A stretch of 15,154 nucleotides of DNA from Pseudomonadota bacterium (GCA_027622495.1 JAQBYL010000042.1:1-15154); one strand, 5' to 3'; numbered from the stretch's first letter, positions 7,620-14,520 are shown. Notes: generated by a model not told the origin, from the sequence alone. Program-made: numbers and translations.

Positions 7620-8303
7620 TCACCCCATGAAAGATCGCCAGGTTTCCAGATCCTTGATATTCATGTAGGCATTCTGTGATCTGGTTTCTGCCAGCGTGGC
7701 ATTGGGTATCGAGCTGTAGTTATGGCCCGGCAGCAGCAGCGTATTGTCGGGCAGCGAGGCGAGTTTCTGAATGCTGTAGTACATGTCTTCGGAATTGGAG
7801 CCAGGCAGATCGACGCGGCCGCAGCCGTTGATGAACAGAGTATCGCCAGACACCAGGGTCTTGTGGATGCGAAAGCACTGTGAGCCCGGGGTGTGACCGG
7901 GCGTGTGCAGAAATTCTACTTCGATGTCACCGATCTTGAGCCTGTCGCCACCCTCGACCTTGTTGATGTCGCTATCTGAGATACCGCTGACCTTGACCAC
8001 ACCGGAAGCTTCTTCCTTGTGCGCGTACACCCGCACCGGCTTTAAAGACATCAACTCCGCGAGACCGGCGATCTTCTGACCCGAGAACGATCCACCGATG
8101 TGGTCCTGGTGATAGTGGGTGACCAGCGCACCGGTGAGGGTGTAGCCACGCTCGTCGATGTGGTTGATCAGACCTTCCACATCCCAGGCCGGGTCCACGA
8201 TGACCACTTCCCGCGTTGCCCGCGAGCCGACGATGTAGGTGAAGTTCTGCATCGGGCCGATTTCGATCTGCTCGATGATGAGGTCTGTTTCTTCTTCAAT
8301 CAT
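7620..8303 (-). CDS. MBL-fold (glyoxalase II-like) metallo-hydrolase
   Basis: This 227-residue protein of the metallo-beta-lactamase superfamily resembles glyoxalase II and persulfide-dioxygenase-type hydrolases. Metal ligands are visible: THYHQDH (His63, His65, Asp67, His68), HTPGH (His137), SGDTLF (Asp154) and LLPGH (His194), plus GCGRVDLPGS after the bridging Asp. That predicts a two-metal site able to open thioesters or similar bonds. The frame extends five codons further to 8318, but ATG 8303 is chosen. AGGAG at 8309-8313 sits five bases ahead, and this ATG overlaps the stop of the upstream metallophosphoesterase as ATGA. The C-terminus (YMNIKDLETWRSFMG) is the usual end of this subfamily. 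Its place before two CoA enzymes would fit a CoA-thioester or glutathione-thioester substrate, but that is inference. Confidence 0.88.
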   Translation of the reverse strand: MIEEETDLIIEQIEIGPMQNFTYIVGSRATREVVIVDPAWDVEGLINHIDERGYTLTGALVTHYHQDHIGGSFSGQKIAGLAELMSLKPVRVYAHKEEASGVVKVSGISDSDINKVEGGDRLKIGDIEVEFLHTPGHTPGSQCFRIHKTLVSGDTLFINGCGRVDLPGSNSEDMYYSIQKLASLPDNTLLLPGHNYSSIPNATLAETRSQNAYMNIKDLETWRSFMG

Positions 8304-9370
8304 TGTGTCTCCTGGCAAAACTTGATAACGGTGATCTCCGATCGCGTGCCTAAGCGCAGGACGGGGCCCCAGGTGCCGGTTCCCGGGGAAACATACAGGT
8401 GCAGATCACCGATCTGATACAACCCCTTGATACGGTTATACACCCGTTTCACCAGAAAATTCATCGGAAAGATCTGGCCGCCGTGAGTATGACCACACAG
8501 CATCAGATGCGCGCCCCAGGCCGCCGCTGCTTCTGCGCCGTCAGGCCGATGATAGAGCAGAATGCGGTATCGGTCCGGTTCGGCAGGGATCCTCGCCAGC
8601 AGATTTTCTACCTGTGAGCGCGCGTCAGCATCGTCGATCCCCACCAGTTGAATCCCATCGAGGTCGATACTTGAATCGCGCAGCACCTGCACATTCAGAT
8701 TGGTCAGGCGCGTGCAGATGTCATCGACGTCAACGTAGCGTTCATGATTGCCAATGATGAAATGGGTGGGTGCATTGAGGGTAGCCAGTGCGCCGACTTC
8801 GGTTTCGCTGATTGCGCGGAAGTCGATCAGGTCGCCGGTGATCAACACCCGGTCCACGTTGAGCCGATTCACCCCTTTGACCACGCGTGTCAAAAACCGG
8901 CCGCTGCGCGACCCAACGTGCACGTCGCTGATCTGGGCAAAGCGTAAGCCGTTAAGGCGTGCGGGTGCCGGTATGTTGATGGTTCGCACGGCAGGGATCT
9001 GGGTGTTTAAAAACGCCGCGAGACCCAGTGCTGCGGAAAGGCACAGCAGGATGACCCCGGAAAGTTGCTGTGGAAGATCCAGCAGAAGGTTGAAGATCTC
9101 GAAGGCCAGCACAATCGGAAAGGACAGAAAGCAGACGCCGAGCCAGGTAAATGCCAGCGAGGCGGCCCATCGTGTGACTGGATGACGGTAGGCTTCAAAG
9201 ATCAGTCTGATGATCAGCGGACCGGTGAACACGACCAGCAGCAACGGTGTAGTCATCTGCATGCCGGGGAATGCAAGGGTGAGCATTCGCAACAGCGGAT
9301 ACATGAAGAGCCCGAAGTAAAATGCCGATATGACAGCGCCGGGCAGCAGGTATCGGTTAACGAACCTCAA
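8300..9370 (-). CDS. Membrane-anchored metallophosphoesterase (YkuE/YaeI-like)
   Basis: The product has an N-terminal membrane part and a calcineurin-like phosphoesterase domain. Residues about 8-34, 41-60, 69-91 and 104-121 form four hydrophobic segments. The metal site follows: SDVHVG (Asp149, His151), TGDLID (Asp180), GNHE (Asn208, His209), LYHRPD (His274) and GHTHGG (His294, His296). Relatives hydrolyse phosphoesters such as UDP-diacylglucosamine-like lipids or others; the substrate here is unknown. The longest frame starts at 9490 inside the upstream gene and would add 40 polar, arginine-rich residues ahead of the first membrane segment. TTG 9370 instead overlaps the upstream stop as TTGA and gives MRFVNRYLLPGAV, a natural membrane-protein start of 356 residues. 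No clear Shine-Dalgarno is present, so translation may be coupled. The start is the least certain part. Confidence 0.88.
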   Translation of the reverse strand: MRFVNRYLLPGAVISAFYFGLFMYPLLRMLTLAFPGMQMTTPLLLVVFTGPLIIRLIFEAYRHPVTRWAASLAFTWLGVCFLSFPIVLAFEIFNLLLDLPQQLSGVILLCLSAALGLAAFLNTQIPAVRTINIPAPARLNGLRFAQISDVHVGSRSGRFLTRVVKGVNRLNVDRVLITGDLIDFRAISETEVGALATLNAPTHFIIGNHERYVDVDDICTRLTNLNVQVLRDSSIDLDGIQLVGIDDADARSQVENLLARIPAEPDRYRILLYHRPDGAEAAAAWGAHLMLCGHTHGGQIFPMNFLVKRVYNRIKGLYQIGDLHLYVSPGTGTWGPVLRLGTRSEITVIKFCQETQ

Positions 9371-10599
9371 AGGCCGGGTGCCGCGGCCAGATAACGGGAT
9401 TGTGTTTGTGATTGCAGGTCTGTGTTCGGTAGTGCGATATGGGGCACCAACGCGGCCTGTTCTGCCTGTAACACCAGTCCCCCGACACACAGGGGCTCAT
9501 CGAGTGCGACAATCAACGCGTAGGGCAGGTTTGCTGGCAGCATGAAAGGCTCGGCTGTCGCGACTCCACGGCAGACATTGAATTGATCGAAACGGGCGAT
9601 GCGTTCGAGTCTCCCATCGAGCCGTTCGAACAGCGGATCGGCGGGTGTGTCGAGCGACATGTTAGCGATGGCGTATTCGCTGTCCCAGTGGTTCTGGGTC
9701 AGCACTTTCTGCGCGAAGGCGATGATGTGACGCTCATAGGTGGGGGACTGAAATTCCACCACCCGGACACCGTGCTGCAGAGAGTGGGGTGTCCAGGTCG
9801 GCACCACCACCACGTCTGAAAGCTCAAGAGCGCGGATGTCGGTAAATGCCTCATAGGCTTTGCGTGCTTCGAGTTCGAGAAGCGGGTCCACCCTGTTGTT
9901 ATCGGAGTTGTTATCGGAGTTATTGTCGGAGTTATTGTCGGAGTTATTATCGGAGTTGTTATCGTCGTCGATTCTGCGGCGGATCGTTTCGTATTTTTTA
10001 ACCGCTTCAAGAAATGCCTGCCGGAAGCGATCATCCGATCCGGCTTTTTGTCGCAGGGTCTGATTCATTCCAAAACGGATCGCCCCTTTGCCGCCGGGCC
10101 AGGCATCGGGGTCGATGGCTGTCACAACATAGACTTCACGCTTTTCTTCGTGCACTTCGAAATACAGATCACCGATCACCGGCTGCGGGTGTGGGTCAAG
10201 AACCTTCAGCAGGATCACGCCCTGATTACCATGTAATCGACGCGGAGCCAGGGCCAGGTACTCACTGAGCGGCAGCAGGGTGCCGTGCGCGGTTTCCACC
10301 TGACTTTCGCCGCGGGCTTCAATACCCGAATACCAGATCTCCGCTCCCCACGGTTTGGGAATGCTGACCGGTTCAAGGCGCACCGGCTGGGTCAGGTCAA
10401 CGGTGGTTCCGTTCACGCGCGCGGTCAGGGCACTTTCGATGATGGCCACCTCAACATCCAGATCGATACCGTCGGCGTTTCCAAGCCACGGCCGCGGCAG
10501 GTGGATGGTTAACGAAAGCGGTTCGGAGGTCTGATCCTTGAGCCACAGATCAATAACGTTGTCGACTTCAGACGGATTGATTGGCAGTCGGGCGATCAC
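9367..10599 (-). CDS. Mannose-6-phosphate isomerase-like cupin protein with (NNSD)n insert
   Basis: This 410-residue protein resembles class I phosphomannose isomerases: PKPWGAEIWYSG (81-92), LLKVLDPHPQPVIGDLYFEVHEEKREVYVV (130-159), then PTWTPHSLQHGVRVVEFQSPTYERH (267-291). Plausible metal ligands are Glu148, His150, Glu155 and His272, which would match the Q-x-H, E and H positions of ManA. This is alignment by eye, and the enzyme may use another sugar. A helical segment (about 187-210) is followed by five tandem NNSD units (about 211-235) and a second acidic helix before the main cupin half. The C-terminal part (360-392) looks like the second beta domain of the family. The start is GTG 10599, facing the Ada-AlkA gene; upstream ribosome-binding signals are weak. 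It is the first gene of the five-gene minus-strand run. Confidence 0.75.
   Translation of the reverse strand: MIARLPINPSEVDNVIDLWLKDQTSEPLSLTIHLPRPWLGNADGIDLDVEVAIIESALTARVNGTTVDLTQPVRLEPVSIPKPWGAEIWYSGIEARGESQVETAHGTLLPLSEYLALAPRRLHGNQGVILLKVLDPHPQPVIGDLYFEVHEEKREVYVVTAIDPDAWPGGKGAIRFGMNQTLRQKAGSDDRFRQAFLEAVKKYETIRRRIDDDNNSDNNSDNNSDNNSDNNSDNNRVDPLLELEARKAYEAFTDIRALELSDVVVVPTWTPHSLQHGVRVVEFQSPTYERHIIAFAQKVLTQNHWDSEYAIANMSLDTPADPLFERLDGRLERIARFDQFNVCRGVATAEPFMLPANLPYALIVALDEPLCVGGLVLQAEQAALVPHIALPNTDLQSQTQSRYLAAAPGL
9895..9964 (-). repeat. 12-bp in-frame tandem repeat, 5.8 copies
   Basis: On the plus strand the unit is GTTRTTRTCGGA: five full copies start at 9895, 9907, 9919, 9931 and 9943, with a ten-base partial copy at 9955. 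On the coding strand it encodes the Ser-Asp-Asn-Asn series. Copies differ only at third codon positions (AAC/AAT and GAC/GAT), so the peptide repeat is exact while the DNA has drifted. The array sits in an internal linker of the cupin protein and keeps frame at any copy number. Confidence 0.95.
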
Positions 10600-10617
10600 G
10601 TGTCCAGATCCAGCGAG

Positions 10618-10674
10618 TTATGGGTAAAGTGGGCGATTATAGTGGCTTCGTTGCCCATAAGCTTGAGAGACCCC
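10618..10674. promoter_or_regulatory. Divergent promoter region between the cupin operon and the Ada-AlkA gene
   Basis: ATTATAGT near 10635-10642 gives TATAAT on the minus strand (10640-10635) and TATAGT on the plus strand (10637-10642), back to back. Starts would fall near 10628 (minus, about 30 nt before GTG 10599) and near 10649 (plus, about 26 nt before TTG 10675). Neither has a good -35 hexamer at 17 bp. I saw no clear E. coli-like Ada box. Confidence 0.35.
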
Positions 10675-12096
10675 TTGCTGCCGGATTTCGACCAGTGCTA
10701 CCAGATCCTTGCTCGAAGAGATCAAAGCTTTGATGGCCGTTTTTTTGCTGCGGTGTCGTCCACCGGGATCTATTGCCGGACGAGTTGTTCGGCCAGAACA
10801 CCGCTCGCCCGGAACGTGGCTTTTTTTGCATCGGCAGCGGCGGCACTTGCTGCCGGGTATCGACCCTGTCTGCGCTGTCGGCCGGAAATGGCACCGCGGC
10901 AGCCGGAGCATCCAGCGACTTGCGCATCAATTGTGCGGGCGCTGCGGCTGATTGATCGCGGTTACCTGGTTGATCACCGCGAAACCGACCTCGCGACGCT
11001 GGTAGGTCTTTCTGCCGACGCCCTCAATGAGCAGTGTACGGCCGTGACCGGTGTTGGGGTTGCCATGCTGGGGAAAGCACATCGCCTGCAGATGGCAAAA
11101 CGCCTGATCGATTCAAGCGACCTGCCCCTGAGTCGGGTTGCTGATCTGGCCGGATACCCGAGCGCACGGTCTGTGCAACGGGAAATCGGCAGGCTGTACA
11201 GCCGCACGCCAACCTCACTGCGACAGGCGCGGCGACGCAAGAATGATCGCGGTTCCGGCGAGATCACTTTGACCTTGCCGGTGCGGCAACCCTACAACCA
11301 GAGCTGGGTGTTTGATTTTTTAGCCCGCCGCGCTCTGCGGGGTGTTGAAGAGGTGAGCCCCACCTGCTACCGGAGACTCCTGAAACGCGATGCCCAGGGT
11401 GATCACTGGCTTTCGGTAAACTGGCTGGGGGATGGCTTTAGCGTGCGTGTTCCAGCCTGCGCGGTTACCCGTCTGGCGACGACGCTTGCAGGCCTTCGCA
11501 GAGTGCTGGACCTGGATGCCGACTCCCAGTCCATCGACAGGCATCTGGCTCGATCCTCGATGCTTTCTCGCTGGGTTGAGGAACAACCTGGTCTGCGAAT
11601 CCCGGGGGCCTGGGATGGATTTGAAATTGCCGTGCGGGCCATCCTCGGCCAGCAGGTCAGTGTTGTCCGCGCCACCGACCTGGCTAATCGACTGATTGAC
11701 AGATATTCGAATGACGGCCTGTTTCCGGACGCTGCGGTGCTGAGCCGGGTTAATGTTGCAGAACTTGGTATGCCGGGTCGGCGCGGCCAGGCGATTGGTC
11801 TGCTGGCAGAGCAGGTCGCGAGGGGCGAGATGGACCTTGATGAGACGGCCGATGCAAGTGTGCTGCAGGATTCTTTGTGCCGTATACCGGGCATTGGGCC
11901 GTGGACCGCGTCTTATGTGTGCATGCGGGTGGCGCGCCAGGCGGACGCGTTTCCTGAACAGGACTGGGTGGTCATGAAGGTGCTTCAAAACAAAGCGCCC
12001 GGTTGCCGCAGAATTGCGGAAGAGTGGCGGCCGTGGCGGGGTTACGCGTTGATGTATCTGTGGTATGCGTCCACCCAGTTGGCGGCGACAAACTGA
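10675..12096 (+). CDS. alkA: Ada-AlkA fusion: methylphosphotriester-accepting regulator domain plus 3-methyladenine DNA glycosylase II
   Basis: This 473-residue fusion protein has a domain order known in bacteria. Residues 1-75 form the Ada zinc domain: FDGRFFAAVSSTGIYC with Cys34, Cys38, Cys65 and Cys68 in the C-x3-C/C-x2-C pattern. The first Cys corresponds to E. coli Ada Cys38, the methylphosphotriester acceptor. Residues about 83-185 are an AraC-type helix-turn-helix region. Residues about 196-470 are AlkA-like: the N-terminal subdomain, ILGQQVSV (323-330), the helix-hairpin-helix LCRIPGIGPWTASYVCMRV (401-419) and Asp430 in FPEQDWVVMK, matching catalytic Asp238 of AlkA. It should excise 3-alkyladenine and similar bases and may sense alkylation damage. 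The frame extends back to GTG 10600, but TTG 10675 gives the usual MLPDFDQCY start, has GAGA six to nine bases upstream, and avoids a membrane-like N-terminal tail. It is followed 18 bp later by ogt. Confidence 0.9.
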   Translation: MLPDFDQCYQILARRDQSFDGRFFAAVSSTGIYCRTSCSARTPLARNVAFFASAAAALAAGYRPCLRCRPEMAPRQPEHPATCASIVRALRLIDRGYLVDHRETDLATLVGLSADALNEQCTAVTGVGVAMLGKAHRLQMAKRLIDSSDLPLSRVADLAGYPSARSVQREIGRLYSRTPTSLRQARRRKNDRGSGEITLTLPVRQPYNQSWVFDFLARRALRGVEEVSPTCYRRLLKRDAQGDHWLSVNWLGDGFSVRVPACAVTRLATTLAGLRRVLDLDADSQSIDRHLARSSMLSRWVEEQPGLRIPGAWDGFEIAVRAILGQQVSVVRATDLANRLIDRYSNDGLFPDAAVLSRVNVAELGMPGRRGQAIGLLAEQVARGEMDLDETADASVLQDSLCRIPGIGPWTASYVCMRVARQADAFPEQDWVVMKVLQNKAPGCRRIAEEWRPWRGYALMYLWYASTQLAATN

Positions 12097-12114
12097 GAAT
12101 TACAGGGGGATCAA

Positions 12115-12600
12115 ATGCTCTACACCTATATCGAAAGCCCGATCGGCGAACTGCTGCTGGCAGGCTCGGCCAGCACGCTGGAAGTCCTTGGGTTTGCCAC
12201 CGGGAATAAAGCCCGTCGGGCGGAATCGGAGTGGCAGCGTGACGATCACGCCTTTGATAATGCGAAGGCTCAGCTGGAGGAGTTTTTCGGTGGGGAGCGG
12301 CACGCCTTTGATCTTGAGCTTTCGCATTCTGGAACGCAGTTTCAGCGTGCGGTTCTGGATGCGCTGCAGCAGATCCCTTACGGCGAAACGCGCAGCTACA
12401 AAGAGATCGCCGAGCAGATCGGTCGGCCAAAAGCGGTTCGCGCGGTGGGTGCGGCCAACGGCAGCAATCCGATTCCGATCATCATCCCGTGTCATCGCGT
12501 AATCGGTGCCAATGGTGCATTGACCGGGTTTGGTGGCGGGATCGCCACCAAGCAGTATCTGCTCGACCTCGAGCGGCGTCACTCGGGTTTGTTCGGCTAA
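12115..12600 (+). CDS. ogt: Methylated-DNA--protein-cysteine S-methyltransferase
   Basis: This suicide repair protein moves alkyl groups from O6-alkylguanine (and O4-alkylthymine) to its own cysteine. The 161-residue product has the N-terminal beta domain starting YTYIESPIGELLLAG, then FQRAVLDALQQIPYGETRSYKEIAEQIGRPKAVRAVG with the helix-turn-helix and arginine finger, and the acceptor motif IPCHRVIG with Cys126. The C-terminus GFGGGIATKQYLLDLE is typical. ATG 12115 is preceded by AGGGGG at five bases. It lies 18 bp after the Ada-AlkA gene, almost certainly in the same transcript, so the two-gene unit contains all Ada plus AlkA activities, split differently from E. coli. No sign of disruption. 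Confidence 0.96.
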   Translation: MLYTYIESPIGELLLAGSASTLEVLGFATGNKARRAESEWQRDDHAFDNAKAQLEEFFGGERHAFDLELSHSGTQFQRAVLDALQQIPYGETRSYKEIAEQIGRPKAVRAVGAANGSNPIPIIIPCHRVIGANGALTGFGGGIATKQYLLDLERRHSGLFG

Positions 12601-12613
12601 GTAAACTATCTGG

Positions 12614-12629
12614 GTAACTATCTGGTTAC
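12614..12629 (+). promoter_or_regulatory. Candidate TetR operator, site 1
   Basis: GTAACTATCTGGTTAC is an imperfect palindrome with five-base outer arms GTAAC/GTTAC. It matches the reverse complement of site 2 (12691-12706) at 15 of 16 positions. The block AACTATCTGG also occurs 12 bp earlier (12604-12613), giving a partial third copy. It lies 14 bp after the ogt stop and 81 bp upstream of the tetR start. Confidence 0.6.
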
Positions 12630-12642
12630 AACGCTGCTACCG

Positions 12643-12677
12643 GAGTCTGGCGGAAGTCCTCGCAAGGGCATAGACTC
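12643..12677. repeat. Short inverted repeat between ogt and tetR
   Basis: GAGTCT at 12643-12648 pairs with AGACTC at 12672-12677, with a 23-base loop. No T-run follows, so it is at best a weak terminator for ogt. It lies between the two putative operator sites. Confidence 0.25.
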
Positions 12678-12690
12678 TGGTGTTGTTGAT

Positions 12691-12706
12691 GTAACCATAT
12701 AGTTAC
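12691..12706 (+). promoter_or_regulatory. Candidate TetR operator, site 2, overlapping the tetR -10 element
   Basis: GTAACCATATAGTTAC is a 16-bp palindrome with 14 of 16 symmetric positions. It contains TATAGT (12698-12703), a good -10 hexamer, whose predicted start point falls on or near the A of the tetR ATG at 12710. A bound repressor here would block RNA polymerase. The centre lies 77 bp from the centre of site 1. No strong -35 hexamer is visible. Confidence 0.6.
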
Positions 12707-12709
12707 TTA

Positions 12710-13240
12710 ATGCGTGATCCTCAAGCTACACAGGCCCGAATCCTGCAGGTGGCAGTGGCGGAATTCTGCCGTTTCGGGTTGTCGGGTGCGCGGATTGACC
12801 GGATTGCGGAGCGCGGATCGGTCAACAAACGCATGATCTATCACTACTTCGGCGACAAAGTGGGTCTGTTCGACGCAGCGGTGGGAGCCTGTTTGGGTGG
12901 GTCGGATGGTGAGTGCAGTCCGGCCATCAAGCCAGACGACGCCCTCGGGCACAAGGAGCCGTTAACTGATCAGGTCGTGTGGATGCTCTTCTGGGCGCAC
13001 CTGGAACGACCCGAAGCCCTCGGCGCTGGCCTCGCGGATTCGGTCCTCACCCAGAATCAACCGCTCGACTATGCGCTGGCCTGCATGCGAATCACCCAGG
13101 TGCTGTTACCGGGTCTTGCATCCGCTGGGGCTGATCTGGCAGCAAAGGTGCAGACCCTCGGCAAAATGGCGGGCCATAACACGAAGCCGCGCATCAAGCT
13201 CAAACCCCGGCTTCAGGCCGCCAGCGAGCGAAAAACCTGA
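12710..13240 (+). CDS. TetR-family transcriptional regulator
   Basis: The 176-residue protein has a classical TetR N-terminal DNA-binding domain: RDPQATQARILQVAVAEFCRFGLSGARIDRIAERGSVNKRMIYHYFGDKVGLF, with the helix-turn-helix at about residues 27-46 and the YHYFGDK hinge. The C-terminal ligand domain (about 60-160) is not recognisable to a specific subgroup and is rather short. The tail (TKPRIKLKPRLQAASERKT) is basic. No Shine-Dalgarno precedes the ATG, and a -10-like hexamer ends seven bases upstream, so the mRNA may be leaderless. Two matching palindromes in its promoter suggest autorepression. The gene it controls besides itself is not evident: ogt lies upstream on the same strand, and aroA converges and overlaps its last 28 bp. 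Confidence 0.9.
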   Translation: MRDPQATQARILQVAVAEFCRFGLSGARIDRIAERGSVNKRMIYHYFGDKVGLFDAAVGACLGGSDGECSPAIKPDDALGHKEPLTDQVVWMLFWAHLERPEALGAGLADSVLTQNQPLDYALACMRITQVLLPGLASAGADLAAKVQTLGKMAGHNTKPRIKLKPRLQAASERKT

Positions 13241-14496
13241 AAGTAGTCGGGGAAGGTTTTAGCCACGCATTCCGGGTTGTTGATCTGGATACTGACCCCG
13301 GCCAGGGCTGCAAGTGAGAAACACATGGCGATCCGGTGGTCGCCGTAGGTGTCGATGGCCGCGGAACAAAGCTTTTCCGGTGGGGTGATGTGAATGAAGT
13401 CGCGACCTTCGATGATGGTTGCGCCGAGCTTGCGCAGTTCGGTGGCCATCGCGCTCAGACGATCGGTTTCTTTGACCCGCCAGTTATAGATATTGCGAAT
13501 CTCTGTGGGACCCTGCGCGAACAAGGCAACCACCGCGATGGTCATGGCAGCATCGGTAATGTCGTTCAGGTCAGCGACAATCCCCTTCAGCGGCCCGGGC
13601 CTAACGGTCATTCGGTCCCCCTGTTTGTCCACACGAGCGCCCATCCGAGCGAGCACATCGACAAACTTAACGTCGCCCTGCAGGCTGTCGGAGCCGATCC
13701 CGGTCACGGTCACCCCCGGTCCACTGATCGCACCTGCGGCGAGGAAGTAGGTAGCGGATGACGCATCGCCCTCCACCAGGTAGTCGCCGGGTGATTCATA
13801 GCCGCCGGCTGGAACGTGAAACTGCTGGTAGTTGTGATGGTCGACCCGTACCCCGAAACGATTCATCAGATCCAGTGTAATGTCGATGTACGGGCGCGAC
13901 ACCAGGTCGCCGAGGATCTGAATTTCTACCGGCTCACTGGCCAGGGGAGCGGCGAGCAGCAATGAGGTCAGGAACTGGCTTGAGAGTGTCCCGTCAATGG
14001 AAGTGCGACCGCCTTTCAACCCCGTTCCGTGCACTTTGAGCGGCGGATAGCCCGCTTCGCCGAGGAGATCAACGCGCGCACCCAATGGGGTCAGAGCATC
14101 GATGAGGTGACCGATGGGCCGTTCGCGCATGCGTGGTTCGCCATCCAGCACGAACTCGCCTTTGCCCAGCGTCAACGCGGCGGCTAACGGCCGGATCGCT
14201 GTACCTGCCAGCCCCAGGTAGAGCGAGTGTGTGGTGGCACTGGTGACCAGCGGTCCGGCCTGACCGGTGACCGAATACACCCCTTGCTGGTGTTTGATGG
14301 GGATGCCGAGCTGATGCAGAGCTTCGAGCATGAATCGGCCATCTTCGCCGTCCATCAGATTGCGGATGCGGGTGGTGCCGCTGGCAAGCGAGGCCAGCAG
14401 CAGGGCTCGATTTGAGATGCTCTTGCTACCCGGAAGGTTAACCGTGCCGGACAGGTGAGAAATCGGTTCCAGGATGAGGGCGTTCATGGCGGGCAT
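13213..14496 (-). CDS. aroA: 3-phosphoshikimate 1-carboxyvinyltransferase (EPSP synthase), class I
   Basis: AroA joins shikimate-3-phosphate and phosphoenolpyruvate in the shikimate pathway and is the glyphosate target. The 427-residue product is close to E. coli AroA across its length: LPGSKSISNRALLLA with Lys25, LGLAGTAIRPLAAAL (94-108), GEPRMRERPIGHL with Arg122-Arg126, SSQF with Gln174, DITDAAMT with catalytic Asp315, NIYNWRVKETDRL, YGDHRIAM and AKTFPDYF with Lys413. The glyphosate-contact Gly (Gly98), Thr99 and Pro103 are the sensitive-type residues. The start is ATG 14496 or, nine bases later, ATG 14487 (MNALILEPI, closer to homologues). Neither has a clear ribosome-binding site, and this annotation keeps the longer form. 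It lies 24 bp after syd, probably cotranscribed. Its stop overlaps the end of the convergent tetR gene. Confidence 0.96.
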   Translation of the reverse strand: MPAMNALILEPISHLSGTVNLPGSKSISNRALLLASLASGTTRIRNLMDGEDGRFMLEALHQLGIPIKHQQGVYSVTGQAGPLVTSATTHSLYLGLAGTAIRPLAAALTLGKGEFVLDGEPRMRERPIGHLIDALTPLGARVDLLGEAGYPPLKVHGTGLKGGRTSIDGTLSSQFLTSLLLAAPLASEPVEIQILGDLVSRPYIDITLDLMNRFGVRVDHHNYQQFHVPAGGYESPGDYLVEGDASSATYFLAAGAISGPGVTVTGIGSDSLQGDVKFVDVLARMGARVDKQGDRMTVRPGPLKGIVADLNDITDAAMTIAVVALFAQGPTEIRNIYNWRVKETDRLSAMATELRKLGATIIEGRDFIHITPPEKLCSAAIDTYGDHRIAMCFSLAALAGVSIQINNPECVAKTFPDYFQVFRSLAA

Positions 14497-14520
14497 TAAA
14501 CGCGATGGATGACGCGAACG

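Noticed and set aside
9860..10063. Plus-strand frame with a Leu/Ser repeat opposite the 12-bp tandem array
   Set aside because: It is the antisense reading of the repeat within the cupin gene, and has no start signal or homology that I can see.
10600..10674. 25-residue N-terminal extension of the Ada-AlkA protein from GTG 10600
   Set aside because: The family starts at the LPDFDQCY segment, and the extension would cover the promoter region shared with the divergent gene.
3023..12646. TGCTACCGGAG repeated at 3023-3033, 11365-11375 and 12635-12645
   Set aside because: Matches of 11-12 bases are expected several times by chance in 15 kb, and one copy lies in coding sequence with no shared context.
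14206..14214. AroA motif reads LGLAGTAIRP instead of LGNAGTAMRP, a possible altered glyphosate site
   Set aside because: Leucine at that place is among residues tolerated in the family signature as I recall it, and the residues tied to resistance (Gly98, Thr99, Pro103) are unchanged.
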